This document shows, in pieces, positions 51,049-60,156 of a stretch of DNA of 64,000 nt (the stretch's first letter is position 1; each line of letters opens with the position of its first letter). The DNA is from Flavobacteriaceae bacterium (GTDB lineage Bacteria; Bacteroidota; Bacteroidia; Flavobacteriales; Flavobacteriaceae), in assembly GCA_013214065.1 (NCBI GenBank), contig JABSPK010000005.1, positions 124,001-188,000 on the forward strand, written 5' to 3'. The position numbers and the translations under genes were made by a program. Under the pieces are notes generated by a model. It saw nothing but the letters and a program-made list of their open reading frames with translations. It ran no database searches and was not told where the DNA came from.

Positions 51049-53421
51049 ATGGAAAAGTATTACGAAGGCGAAGCACCACTGGTACAGCTCGTTAGTTTTA
51101 ACAAATTGTTGGAACATTATGACGAGCAAGCGAAGGGCAAGGATGAATTTCTTGCTGCCCGGGCAAAATACGTGCTCGAAGCCGCAGCACCTTATCCGGA
51201 ACTTCGTGATGGCTTTACCGACCTCAAGGTGCTTGAGGACCGCAAAGACGTGATCCAGATCATTCTAGCGGATACCTTTTCGGGTGTTTTGACCAAGAAC
51301 GAGATCAAAGCAGCCTCCATACCCTACGCGAATTTGGTCTTCAATTCTTCGGAACGTTTTCGAAATATCCTTCAGGCCGCCGGCGATGATTTCGAATTGG
51401 AAATCAGGAACATGCCCGAGAACCTGCATTACATCATGCAGTGTACGGTCATCTTAGGATTCCATTACGGGTTCCAGCTTGACTTCAAACGTCCCTTGTT
51501 CTATGACATTCCGGATGCCAATGGGGTCATGCGGCACTACCGCATCCTATACAATGCCGATTTCATGGAGTTGGAGCCAACGGATCAAGCCAAGGACTTG
51601 AACCAAAGCGATTTGGAGGAACTCTTGGAGAATTTCGATAATCTGGAGTTGTGGAAGGAAAAAATCCCGCCCAACAGTTTTGTTTCCAAAGGTTTCGTGA
51701 TTTCGAACATGTTCGACGTTACCGCAGAGCATTCGATCAGTGAGATCAAATCGACCTTGATCGGCAGCAACAAACGCGGTAGCGACAACTTTATGGACGA
51801 TTTTCAGGATACCTTCCGTTCGCTGTTCAATCTAAAGAACATCACGGTGGGGTTCGCGGGTTATGACCCGAATACCAATCGTTTTTTGAAAATCCATGGA
51901 AAGGGAATCGAGAGTTACATCCTGAAAGGCAAGGAAATGGAATCCTGTGATGTCATGCTCTGTGATTATTCATACGGCAAACTGTTCGATGAAAGCACCT
52001 ATTTCGCCATTTCGAACGTCGAAAAATATGTTGAAAAATCAGGAGGGGGCCAGCCCTACAAGAACTTACATGAACAAGGGGTAAAGAGCGCCATACTCGC
52101 TCCGATCGCCGACGACGGTAATTTGTTGGGCGTGCTCGAACTGGTGTCGACCAAAGTGAACGAGTTGAACAGCATCAACGCCAATAAGCTTATCGACGTG
52201 ATGCCCTTTATCGTTTCAGCCGTGTTGCGTTCCATTGAGGAAGAGCAAAACCTGATCGATGCCATAATCCAACACGAGTGTACCACGGTCCACTCATCGG
52301 TCTATTGGAAGTTCCAAGAAGAGGCTAAAAAGTTCATGACCGATGAATTGGAAGGCAGACACCCGGTCTTTAAGGAAATGGTCTTCAAGGATGTTTATCC
52401 GCTATACGGTCAAATCGATATCAAAGATTCCTCGAAAGAGCGCAATAACGCCATTCAGCGCGACCTGATGATCCAATTGTCGGAAATCAACCAGGTATTG
52501 ACGGCGGCGCATCAAAAATTCAAATTGCCCATCTATGAAGAATTGATGTTCAGGGTGAACAACAATTTGGAGGAGATCAAAGACACTTTGTTAACGAATA
52601 GCGAGCAGGCGATTTTCGATTTCGTCCAAGAAGAGATCAAACCTGTTTTCCATCATTTGAAAAGGGAAGATGAGACCTTGAAAGCCCTAGTCGAGAACTA
52701 CGAAGGGCAAATCGATGAAAGCACGGAATCTTATTACGACCACCGAAGGAACTATGACGAAAGCGTCATGGAAATCAATATGCAATTGGCCGCTTTATTG
52801 GACAAAAAACAATATGAGGCCCAGGAGATGTTTCCCCATTATTTCGAACGCTACAAGACCGATGGGGTAGAGCACAACATGTATATCGGATCGACGATCG
52901 CGAACGATCGGAAATTCGATGAGCTCTTTTTGAACAACCTTCGGCTGTGGCAGTTGCAGGTGATGGTCGAGATGGAGAACAAACATTATTCCTTAAAGCC
53001 GAAGTTACCGGTACAATTGGATGTGGCTTCACTCCTCTTGGTCTATAGCACGCCTTTGGCCATCCGATTCAGGATGGATGAAAAGCGTTTCGATGTCGAC
53101 GGCACCTACAACGCGCGTTATGAGATCATTAAAAAGCGCATCGACAAATCGTATATCAAGGGCACCAATGAGCGCTTGACCCAAAAAGGGAAATTGGCCA
53201 TCGTATACTCCCAAAAGAAAGACGAACGCGAATACTTACGCTATGTCACTTTCTTGAAATCAAAGGGGTATTTTACCAACAATATCGAAATTGTCGAACT
53301 GGAAGGTTTGCAAGGGGTGACCGGGCTCAAGGCCATTCGGGCCGAAATCCTGTACAAAACGGATGAAACCTCCGAACAGACGTATACCTATGATGATTTG
53401 ATGGAGGAATTGAAATCCTGA
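51049..53421 (+). CDS. Large GAF-domain protein of unknown function
   Basis: 790 residues, soluble and acidic, with no signal peptide or membrane segment. An N-terminal region (about 1-245) of unknown fold is followed by a GAF-like domain (about 248-399) with LFNLKNITVGFAGYDPNTNR and GVKSAILAPIADDGNLLGVLELVS. A long helical part with two coiled-coil-like stretches and a C-terminal region (about 600-790) that I cannot assign complete it. GAF domains bind small ligands such as cyclic nucleotides, so this may be a sensor. No kinase, cyclase or DNA-binding motif is visible. Convergent, with no gap, with the HD-Pycsar-like gene. Confidence 0.75.
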   Translation: MEKYYEGEAPLVQLVSFNKLLEHYDEQAKGKDEFLAARAKYVLEAAAPYPELRDGFTDLKVLEDRKDVIQIILADTFSGVLTKNEIKAASIPYANLVFNSSERFRNILQAAGDDFELEIRNMPENLHYIMQCTVILGFHYGFQLDFKRPLFYDIPDANGVMRHYRILYNADFMELEPTDQAKDLNQSDLEELLENFDNLELWKEKIPPNSFVSKGFVISNMFDVTAEHSISEIKSTLIGSNKRGSDNFMDDFQDTFRSLFNLKNITVGFAGYDPNTNRFLKIHGKGIESYILKGKEMESCDVMLCDYSYGKLFDESTYFAISNVEKYVEKSGGGQPYKNLHEQGVKSAILAPIADDGNLLGVLELVSTKVNELNSINANKLIDVMPFIVSAVLRSIEEEQNLIDAIIQHECTTVHSSVYWKFQEEAKKFMTDELEGRHPVFKEMVFKDVYPLYGQIDIKDSSKERNNAIQRDLMIQLSEINQVLTAAHQKFKLPIYEELMFRVNNNLEEIKDTLLTNSEQAIFDFVQEEIKPVFHHLKREDETLKALVENYEGQIDESTESYYDHRRNYDESVMEINMQLAALLDKKQYEAQEMFPHYFERYKTDGVEHNMYIGSTIANDRKFDELFLNNLRLWQLQVMVEMENKHYSLKPKLPVQLDVASLLLVYSTPLAIRFRMDEKRFDVDGTYNARYEIIKKRIDKSYIKGTNERLTQKGKLAIVYSQKKDEREYLRYVTFLKSKGYFTNNIEIVELEGLQGVTGLKAIRAEILYKTDETSEQTYTYDDLMEELKS

Positions 53422-54615
53422 TCAAAAAGTCAATCGATCGGGTCCGAAAAAGCGGAAGGCGATTCCGAAGGCCAGGACCGAAATCACGATTCCCGTAATG
53501 AAGATGGTATAGGTAATCCTTAGGATTTTATATTTCCGATTCAAAACCAAGCCCAAAAAGTAAAGGTCTTTGGTCAAGGAGGAGTAGATGTATTCCTTGT
53601 CTTTGACCAACTCTTGAATGGCCCACTCATACTCGTCCAGTTTCATTTGATGGAAATTGCCAAAAAAGAGCAAATTGACCTTTTTCTGTTCCACATCCTG
53701 TTTGGTGAATTTGCCCGTGGTGACATTGGGTCGGGTCGCCAATACCGCCAAAACCATGGAAACGACACTGAACACGATGAAGATCAAGGTCGGATAGATC
53801 AAATAAGCGTTTGAAGGATTGTCCAACTTCGGGATCAGGTTCGACAGGGCCACCGAAATGATGATGGCATTGACCGAAAGCAGGATATTCGCCTTGGTAT
53901 CGGCAATATCACTTAAAGTCAAATGGTTTTTTAGGGTGACCCTGAACAAGGTCTGTATGCCACGATCAGGGCTCTCGCTCTTGTATTTCGCTTTAAGTGC
54001 TTCTTTTTTGGCGATTTCTTTTTCGGTCTTCTTTTCCTTGACCAGCTGTTTCAGGTTTTTGTCCTTCGCTTCTTCCCAGTTTTCGAGGGCGTAATCGGTA
54101 TAGTAGCGATGCTCGTTGCGAAACATCTTGATATTCGCGTCACGCCATTCCTTTTGGGTGTAGGTGGCGATTCCCAATAGTTCGAGTTCTTCTTTTAGGA
54201 AATCAGTGGTCTCCCAATAACTTCTTTGGGCAAAATGCGAGGCATCGGCATCCCTGATGATCTGTTCGTCCAGATTTAGGGGTTCATGGTAACGCTTGGT
54301 GGCCATGATGATCTTGCCAATGTTGGCGGTGTTCGCGGGCGGGTATTGCTCTTTTTCAAGAAAAGCGGAGGCGATGTCACAGCTGGCGGCCTCGTGCTCG
54401 GCCGTACCACGGGTATACCCTGTGTCATGGAACCATGCAGCGAGCAATAACTGTTCGTTCTCGGTTTCAGATAGCTGATGGTTGTCGAGCAGCTCCTTGG
54501 TACTTTCGACTACCCGTTGGGTATGCCTTAGATTATGGTAGAGAAACTCGGGCTTCAATTCGCTTTCCAAAAGTTCGGTAACAAAATGCTCAGCTTTTTG
54601 AACGATTTCCGACAT
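53422..54615 (-). CDS. HD domain fused to Pycsar-type (DUF5706) membrane effector domain
   Basis: 397 residues. The N-terminal HD phosphohydrolase domain (about 1-150) has His31 (NLRHTQ), His63-Asp64 (AAWFHDTGY), His110 and Asp122/Asp124 (IIRDADASHF). A basic helical linker (about 185-215) follows. The C-terminal part (about 220-397) has the DTKANILLSVNAIIIS signature of DUF5706, the Pycsar effector membrane domain, with three hydrophobic helices near 240-260, 275-297 and 370-390. In Pycsar defence such domains are opened by a cyclic pyrimidine nucleotide made by a nearby cyclase; no cyclase gene is visible here. Divergent, by 53 bp, from the 1233-residue protein. Confidence 0.87.
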   Translation of the reverse strand: MSEIVQKAEHFVTELLESELKPEFLYHNLRHTQRVVESTKELLDNHQLSETENEQLLLAAWFHDTGYTRGTAEHEAASCDIASAFLEKEQYPPANTANIGKIIMATKRYHEPLNLDEQIIRDADASHFAQRSYWETTDFLKEELELLGIATYTQKEWRDANIKMFRNEHRYYTDYALENWEEAKDKNLKQLVKEKKTEKEIAKKEALKAKYKSESPDRGIQTLFRVTLKNHLTLSDIADTKANILLSVNAIIISVALSNLIPKLDNPSNAYLIYPTLIFIVFSVVSMVLAVLATRPNVTTGKFTKQDVEQKKVNLLFFGNFHQMKLDEYEWAIQELVKDKEYIYSSLTKDLYFLGLVLNRKYKILRITYTIFITGIVISVLAFGIAFRFFGPDRLTF

Positions 54616-54668
54616 AGTTGTATATTGAATAATCCAAAATACGAAATTTTGGAGTTAAGAACACTGAC

Positions 54669-57600
54669 ATGAAGAATTTCCACCTCCCCCTTTTCCTTTG
54701 TTTTCTGGTCGTCGGATGTGCGACCTACAAAACGAAATATGCCGAGGCCACAACCCTGGGCAACCCGACTCCTGATGCGGAGGTGGCCCATACCTTCTAT
54801 TTGGTAGGTGACGCAGGCCTTTCACCCAATGGTGGAATGAACGCGGTCTTACGGAATGTCAAGACCAAATTGTCGGAAGAAACCGGTGAGAGCTCGATCA
54901 TATTTCTCGGTGATAATATCTACCCCGCCGGTTTGCCGAAGAAAGGCGCCGAGGGCTATGCAGCGGCAATAAACCAACTCGATGCCCAAATCGATGCCGT
55001 TAGTGATTTCAAGGGCCAGACCATTTTCATCCCAGGCAACCACGACTGGTACAGCGATGGGTTGAAGGGTTTGAAACGTCAAGAAAAGTATATCGAAGAT
55101 GCCTTGGGCAAGGGCACTTTCGCCCCGCAAAACGGTTGTCCGATCGAAAAAATCGAAATCAGTGATGATATCGTGGTCATTGCCATCGACACCGAATGGT
55201 ATGTTACCGATTGGGACAAACACCCGACCATCAACGATGAATGTGAAATCAAGGACCGCAACAAGTTCTTTGAGGAAATCGAAGGCCTGGTCAAGAAGAA
55301 TAGGGATAAAACTACCATTTTGGCCTTGCACCACCCGATGTTCACTTATGGGTCGCATGGGGGTTATCATTCCTTTAAACAACATTTGTTTCCGACGCAT
55401 GGCAACTTTCCTTTACCGGTATTGGGGTCTTTGATCAACCTATTGCGAAAGACGACAGGGGCCTCGCCTGCCGATATTCAGAACCAACGCTACAATACCA
55501 TGAAAAAACGCATGGTCACCCTGGCCCAATACTCCGAGAAGGTCATTTTCGTCTCGGGCCATGAACACACCTTGCAATACATCGTGGAAGATAATACCCC
55601 GCAGATCGTAAGCGGTTCGGGGGCCAAGAAGGGTGCGACCCGACTTTTGAACGGCAGCAAGTTTTCTACAGGGCACATGGGGTACGCCGTATTGAAAGTC
55701 TATGAAGATGGGGCATCGCATGTCGAATATTTTGGGGTCGAAGATGAAAACGCCACATCGCTTTATACGACCGAGGTACTCCCGGCCAAGCGCAAGGCCT
55801 TCACCTTTTCAGGATCGAACGATGTTCCGGCCCAGGTCGAAGCTTCGGTATATTCCGATGCCGAGATCGATAAAACTGGTTTTTACAAGACGGTTTGGGG
55901 CGATCGCTATCGTGAGTTCTATGCGACCAAGGTCAAGGCACCAACGGTGCGTCTCGACACGCTATTCGGTGGATTGACACCCGTTCGAAAAGGGGGTGGT
56001 CACCAATCGAAATCACTACGTTTACAGCACGAAGATGGTAGGCAGTTCGTGATGCGGGCCTTACGTAAAAGCGCGGAACTGTACCTGCAGGCCTTGGCTT
56101 TTCAGGAAGAATATATCATTGGGGATTTCGAGGAAACCTTTACCGAGGCCATTTTACAGGATTTCTATACCGGATCCCATCCCTATGCCCCGTTTACCAT
56201 TGGCCCTCTTTCCGATGCGGTTGGGATCTACCATACCAATCCCAAATTGTATTATATCCCAAAGCAAGCAGCGCTTGAAGAGTACAATGAAACTTTTGGC
56301 GATGAGCTATATATGATCGAAGAACATGTGTCTGAAGGGCACGATATCGCCAGTTTCGGATATGCCAAGAAGATCGAGAGTACCGATGACATGATCAAGA
56401 AGTTACGCAAGGACGAAGACTATTTTGTCGATGCAAGTGCTTATGTCAAGGCCCGTTTGTTCGATATGATGATCGGTGATTGGGATCGGCACGTTGATCA
56501 GTGGCGATGGGTACAGGAGAAAGATGGGAACGGCAATAAAGTGTTCAAACCCATACCCCGTGACCGCGATCAGGCGTTCTCGATTATGGGAGATGGGGCA
56601 TTAATGGGCTTTGCGACCAGAACCGTACCCACCCTTCGCCTTTTCGAAGGGTTTAATGAAGAGATCCGTAGCGTTAGGGGGTTCAATTCGTCTCCGATGA
56701 CCTACGCGCTCGATTTGGCCTTGTTTCCCCAAACTACCTTGGAAGATTGGGTGCGTGAAGCGAAGTATATCCAAGACCATATCGATGCCGCCGTAATCGA
56801 TGGGGCTTTCGAGTCCTTTCCGAATGAAGTGCGGGGGGCCACCACGGAGCGCATTAAGAACGTCTTGTTGGCCCGAAAAGCTGATTTGGTGGAGACCGCC
56901 AAAGCGTACTATGGCATTTTGAATAAATACAGTGTCATTACCGGCACGGACAAAGACGATTATTTCGTGATCAACTCCTTGAACGATGGTATGGTCGATG
57001 TCAAGGCCTACCGCATCAAGAAAGGGGAGAAGGCCGATTTGTTCTTCGATAAGCGGTACGATCCGTCGATTACCAAAGAATTGTGGATTTATGGTCTCGA
57101 TGATGACGACGTCTTTGAGGTCAATAGCAATTCAGGGGCGATCAAGGTCAGGTTGATCGGTGGTCAGAACAACGATGTCTATAAAATAGCCCAAAAGGCT
57201 CGGGCCGTACATACCTATGACTTCAAGTCAAAAGAGAATACCTATGACGAGGCTTTTGGAGGCCACCTTCATAAAATCGATGATTACGATACGAATACCT
57301 ATCAGTTTTTGAAGATCAAGGCAAGCAACAACCAACTGCTGCCGGCGATCGGGTTCAATCCGGATGATGGGGTGCGATTGGGGTTGACCAATACGTACAC
57401 CTTCAATGGGTTCAGGCAAAACCCCTTTACGCAACAGCACACGGTCAATGCCCTCTTTTATTTCGCGACCAGTGGTGTCGATTTGAGCTATAATGGGGAG
57501 TTCGCTAATATTTTCGAGAATGTGAACCTTGAGTTGAATGCCCGCTTTACCAGTCCGAATTTTGCCATCAACTTCTTCGGATTCGGAAATGAAACCGTGA

Positions 57601-58370
57601 ACAATGACGACGATGAACCGTTGGAGTTGGATTTTAACCGGGTCAAGATCCAGACCATCACCTTTGGACCGGCCTTGGTTTGGCGGGGTGAATTGGGATC
57701 GAAATTCAGTCTTGGGGCTTCCTACGAGAACTATGATGTCGAAGAGACCGAAGGCCGGTTTATCGAAGGCTTTTTTACGGATCAAGGTAGGGATACCGAA
57801 CAGGACTTTTTCGGAATGGAGGCCGGATACAGTTATTCAAATAGCGATTACGATGCGTTTCCGACCTTGGGGATGGCCTTTTCATTGCAAGGTGGGTTCA
57901 AGACCAATTTGGGTGAATCGGGTCGTGAGTTCGGGTATATCATTCCGAGTTTGGCCATCGACCATAAATTGGTAGCCGACGGAAGCTTGGTGTTGGCTAC
58001 TAAGGTCAAGGGCCATTTTAACATCGGCAACAACTATGAATTCTACCAAGCCGCCAGTATCGGGGCCAACAATGGACTAAGGGGTTTCCGTTTTCAACGA
58101 TTTACGGGCCGTTCGGCCTTTTTCCAGAATACGGATCTACGGTTGAGTTTTCGACAACAAAAGACCGGTTTGCTGCCGGTTACCCCAGGTATTTTCGGTG
58201 GGTTCGATTATGGTAGGGTCTGGTTTCCGGGCGATGACTCCAATAAGTGGCACAATTCGTACGGAGGTGGTTTCTTCGTGAACGGGGCCAATGTGCTCTC
58301 TGCGAATGTGGGTGTTTTCAATAGTTCTGATGGCATTCGGTTCGCCTTCGGACTTGGGTTCGGGTTCTGA
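54669..58370 (+). CDS. Metallophosphoesterase / kinase-like / Omp85-like barrel fusion lipoprotein
   Basis: 1233 residues. A lipobox VVGC (Cys17) is followed by a calcineurin-like phosphoesterase (about 40-310): GDAG (Asp48), GDN (Asp82), GNHD (124-126), HHP (from 221) and GHEH (297-300). A middle domain (about 440-660) carries FVMRALRK (460-467), a hinge-like YMIEEHV, the catalytic-loop-like DWDRHVDQ (604-611) and RDRDQAF (631-637), which resemble HipA/FAM20/CotH-type atypical kinases. The last 340 residues form a beta-barrel with LRGFRF (Arg1138-Gly-Phe), the Omp85 L6 motif, ending in GFGF. The outer face of the cell is the likely site. The phosphoesterase and barrel assignments are firm; the kinase assignment is my inference. 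Confidence 0.85.
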   Translation: MKNFHLPLFLCFLVVGCATYKTKYAEATTLGNPTPDAEVAHTFYLVGDAGLSPNGGMNAVLRNVKTKLSEETGESSIIFLGDNIYPAGLPKKGAEGYAAAINQLDAQIDAVSDFKGQTIFIPGNHDWYSDGLKGLKRQEKYIEDALGKGTFAPQNGCPIEKIEISDDIVVIAIDTEWYVTDWDKHPTINDECEIKDRNKFFEEIEGLVKKNRDKTTILALHHPMFTYGSHGGYHSFKQHLFPTHGNFPLPVLGSLINLLRKTTGASPADIQNQRYNTMKKRMVTLAQYSEKVIFVSGHEHTLQYIVEDNTPQIVSGSGAKKGATRLLNGSKFSTGHMGYAVLKVYEDGASHVEYFGVEDENATSLYTTEVLPAKRKAFTFSGSNDVPAQVEASVYSDAEIDKTGFYKTVWGDRYREFYATKVKAPTVRLDTLFGGLTPVRKGGGHQSKSLRLQHEDGRQFVMRALRKSAELYLQALAFQEEYIIGDFEETFTEAILQDFYTGSHPYAPFTIGPLSDAVGIYHTNPKLYYIPKQAALEEYNETFGDELYMIEEHVSEGHDIASFGYAKKIESTDDMIKKLRKDEDYFVDASAYVKARLFDMMIGDWDRHVDQWRWVQEKDGNGNKVFKPIPRDRDQAFSIMGDGALMGFATRTVPTLRLFEGFNEEIRSVRGFNSSPMTYALDLALFPQTTLEDWVREAKYIQDHIDAAVIDGAFESFPNEVRGATTERIKNVLLARKADLVETAKAYYGILNKYSVITGTDKDDYFVINSLNDGMVDVKAYRIKKGEKADLFFDKRYDPSITKELWIYGLDDDDVFEVNSNSGAIKVRLIGGQNNDVYKIAQKARAVHTYDFKSKENTYDEAFGGHLHKIDDYDTNTYQFLKIKASNNQLLPAIGFNPDDGVRLGLTNTYTFNGFRQNPFTQQHTVNALFYFATSGVDLSYNGEFANIFENVNLELNARFTSPNFAINFFGFGNETVNNDDDEPLELDFNRVKIQTITFGPALVWRGELGSKFSLGASYENYDVEETEGRFIEGFFTDQGRDTEQDFFGMEAGYSYSNSDYDAFPTLGMAFSLQGGFKTNLGESGREFGYIIPSLAIDHKLVADGSLVLATKVKGHFNIGNNYEFYQAASIGANNGLRGFRFQRFTGRSAFFQNTDLRLSFRQQKTGLLPVTPGIFGGFDYGRVWFPGDDSNKWHNSYGGGFFVNGANVLSANVGVFNSSDGIRFAFGLGFGF

Positions 58371-59234
58371 TCAATCCAAGCGGTAGGTATAGAGGTTCCT
58401 GCCTTTGGTTTTCGATTGTTCGTCTGCTAGCAATAGGGTTTGCTCATCGAGAAAGCAGACCGATTCGATTTGCGTTTCGTATTTGAAATACACGGTATCA
58501 ATCGTTCCTTTTGCAATGGTATCGAACGAAAAGTCACGGATGAGGTAAACGTAGCCATATCCCAACAAGGCTATGGTCGATCCCGAAGGGGAAATAGCGG
58601 CCGCAGTGACCGAGCAATGGTCTTTTTCAGTGCACAGGACCAAGGTGTCCAAGAGTTCCGCCTCGTAGGTTCCGGGGCTATCCGGTACCCGATATACCAG
58701 TGTTTTCCCATTATAGGGGCGGGTCCTGTTCTTCGTGAAGATATAGAGGAAGTCGCCATGATGGAAAAAGCCTTCCGTATCATAAAGCATATCGCTCTTT
58801 TTTGGGGGGAATTTTTGCTGCTCCGGATATGAGAATGCGATTTTCTGAGCCTTGATCTTCTTTCCTTTTTCCGTTGTCGGGTCCGGTAATTTGTAGATAA
58901 CGAGATCGGTCCGTTGGTTCGCATTGTTGCCGAAATCACCGATATATAGGTGTCCTGAGGCATCTCTGGTCAAATCTTCCCAATCGGTGTTTTTCGCGTT
59001 TTTAACTTCTAGATCGCGGATCAACATCCCATCGAGTCCGACTTCGTAAATATGGTCTTTGTTGCCATTGTCCTCAATGACCCAAGCTTTGTGGTCTTCG
59101 TAAACGGCTATTCCTGAAACCTCGCTGAGCTTATTCGGAAAACGGCCTTGGAATTCGAGTTTGCCATACCAATCTTGTTGTGCACAAGACTGCATAAAGA
59201 CAAACCCCAACGACAACAGCAGCCATTTATTCAT
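58371..59234 (-). CDS. Lipoprotein with beta-propeller-like repeats
   Basis: 287 residues. Lipobox MQSC (Cys17). The rest has repeated short strands and turns (VSGIAVYEDHKAWVIEDNGN, EDLTRDASGHLYIGDFGNN, SVTAAAISPSGSTIALLGYG, IESVCFLDEQTLLLADEQ) consistent with a six-bladed propeller of the type seen in extracellular sugar- or phosphate-ester-binding proteins. No catalytic residue is evident. It overlaps the SRPBCC gene by 8 bp (minus strand) and probably shares a transcript with it. It ends adjacent to the 1233-residue gene stop. Confidence 0.72.
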   Translation of the reverse strand: MNKWLLLSLGFVFMQSCAQQDWYGKLEFQGRFPNKLSEVSGIAVYEDHKAWVIEDNGNKDHIYEVGLDGMLIRDLEVKNAKNTDWEDLTRDASGHLYIGDFGNNANQRTDLVIYKLPDPTTEKGKKIKAQKIAFSYPEQQKFPPKKSDMLYDTEGFFHHGDFLYIFTKNRTRPYNGKTLVYRVPDSPGTYEAELLDTLVLCTEKDHCSVTAAAISPSGSTIALLGYGYVYLIRDFSFDTIAKGTIDTVYFKYETQIESVCFLDEQTLLLADEQSKTKGRNLYTYRLD

Positions 59235-60132
59235 CGCCTTCTTTTATCGGAAGATAGATTTCGGCCCGCCATTCGATTTCATTACCCCCCATATTGGGGT
59301 TGTTGAAGAAGAATTCGATGGGTTTGGGTTCGACGGCAATGTTATGGGTTTTAGCATAGTCCAAAAGGGCATACCAGGCGCGATCCGAGGTGATGTAATT
59401 TCCGTTGTAGACCGCTTTGAGCACTTTTTTCCCGAAGAACCGCTTGTATTCGATTTCGGGGTACTCGGGTAGTTTTTCGGAACGGATGATCGGGTAGCAA
59501 AAATTATATTTCAAACTATCCGTTTTTCTGTTCCAATCGACGACTTCAACAAAAGGCAGGCCGTTCAGTTCAACTTGGTTTTCGACCAGTACGGAGCTTA
59601 AAAAAGGATAGTTGCGCATCATGCCCGAGGCTTTTTCCATTTGGGTTCCCGTGACCGGGATGTAGGCACAAAAGGTCGATGGCAATTCATCTTCGCCAAC
59701 GATGGAAACTTTGAAATTCTTGATATGTTCTTGCAACACGGTATTGAATTCCAACAAGGTCTTGCGGGTACGCTTCTCGAATTCGGTATCGGAAAAAGGA
59801 ACTTGCAATTTGTTGGTGAAACTGTGGTCAAGGTCTTTGACGTTGACTATGATTTTCGAGGTCGAGTCGGTCAAGGGCACGATGTTCCAATCGTAGCGGT
59901 TGATCGAATCCCCGAATTTCAAAAATTGGGAAATTTCATTCAGGTCAGCGGCCTGTTCAAGGTCGCCCTTGTTTTCCAATGAACGGTGCCAGGTCTTGAT
60001 GGTTTGGTTGATGGCCCCGGCAAAGGTCTTCACTTCAAAGCGAACGGTATAGTCGGATGGTTTGATGAACAAATACCAAATGAGTCCACCGAGGAGCACG
60101 AGAAGGAGCAAAAAAACCGATTTTCGTTTCAT
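59227..60132 (-). CDS. Membrane-anchored SRPBCC/GyrI-like protein
   Basis: 301 residues. An N-terminal membrane anchor (about 5-22) is followed by an SRPBCC-like segment (about 28-165, with VRFEVKTFAGAINQTIKTWH) and a GyrI/SOUL-like effector-binding domain (about 175-298: RFFGKKVLKAVYNGNYITSD, then IEWRAEIYLPI). GyrI-like domains bind small hydrophobic molecules; here probably in the periplasm. The ligand is unknown. It is 24 bp downstream of the haloperoxidase-type gene and overlaps the propeller lipoprotein gene by 8 bp, so an operon of at least three genes is likely. Confidence 0.75.
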   Translation of the reverse strand: MKRKSVFLLLLVLLGGLIWYLFIKPSDYTVRFEVKTFAGAINQTIKTWHRSLENKGDLEQAADLNEISQFLKFGDSINRYDWNIVPLTDSTSKIIVNVKDLDHSFTNKLQVPFSDTEFEKRTRKTLLEFNTVLQEHIKNFKVSIVGEDELPSTFCAYIPVTGTQMEKASGMMRNYPFLSSVLVENQVELNGLPFVEVVDWNRKTDSLKYNFCYPIIRSEKLPEYPEIEYKRFFGKKVLKAVYNGNYITSDRAWYALLDYAKTHNIAVEPKPIEFFFNNPNMGGNEIEWRAEIYLPIKEGDE

Positions 60133-60156
60133 AATCTTTGTCGCTAAAAATTGCTT

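Noticed and set aside
53422-54615. A complete Pycsar defence system
   Set aside because: No cyclase gene is adjacent, the flanking genes are not defence genes, and no mobile element or atypical composition surrounds it.
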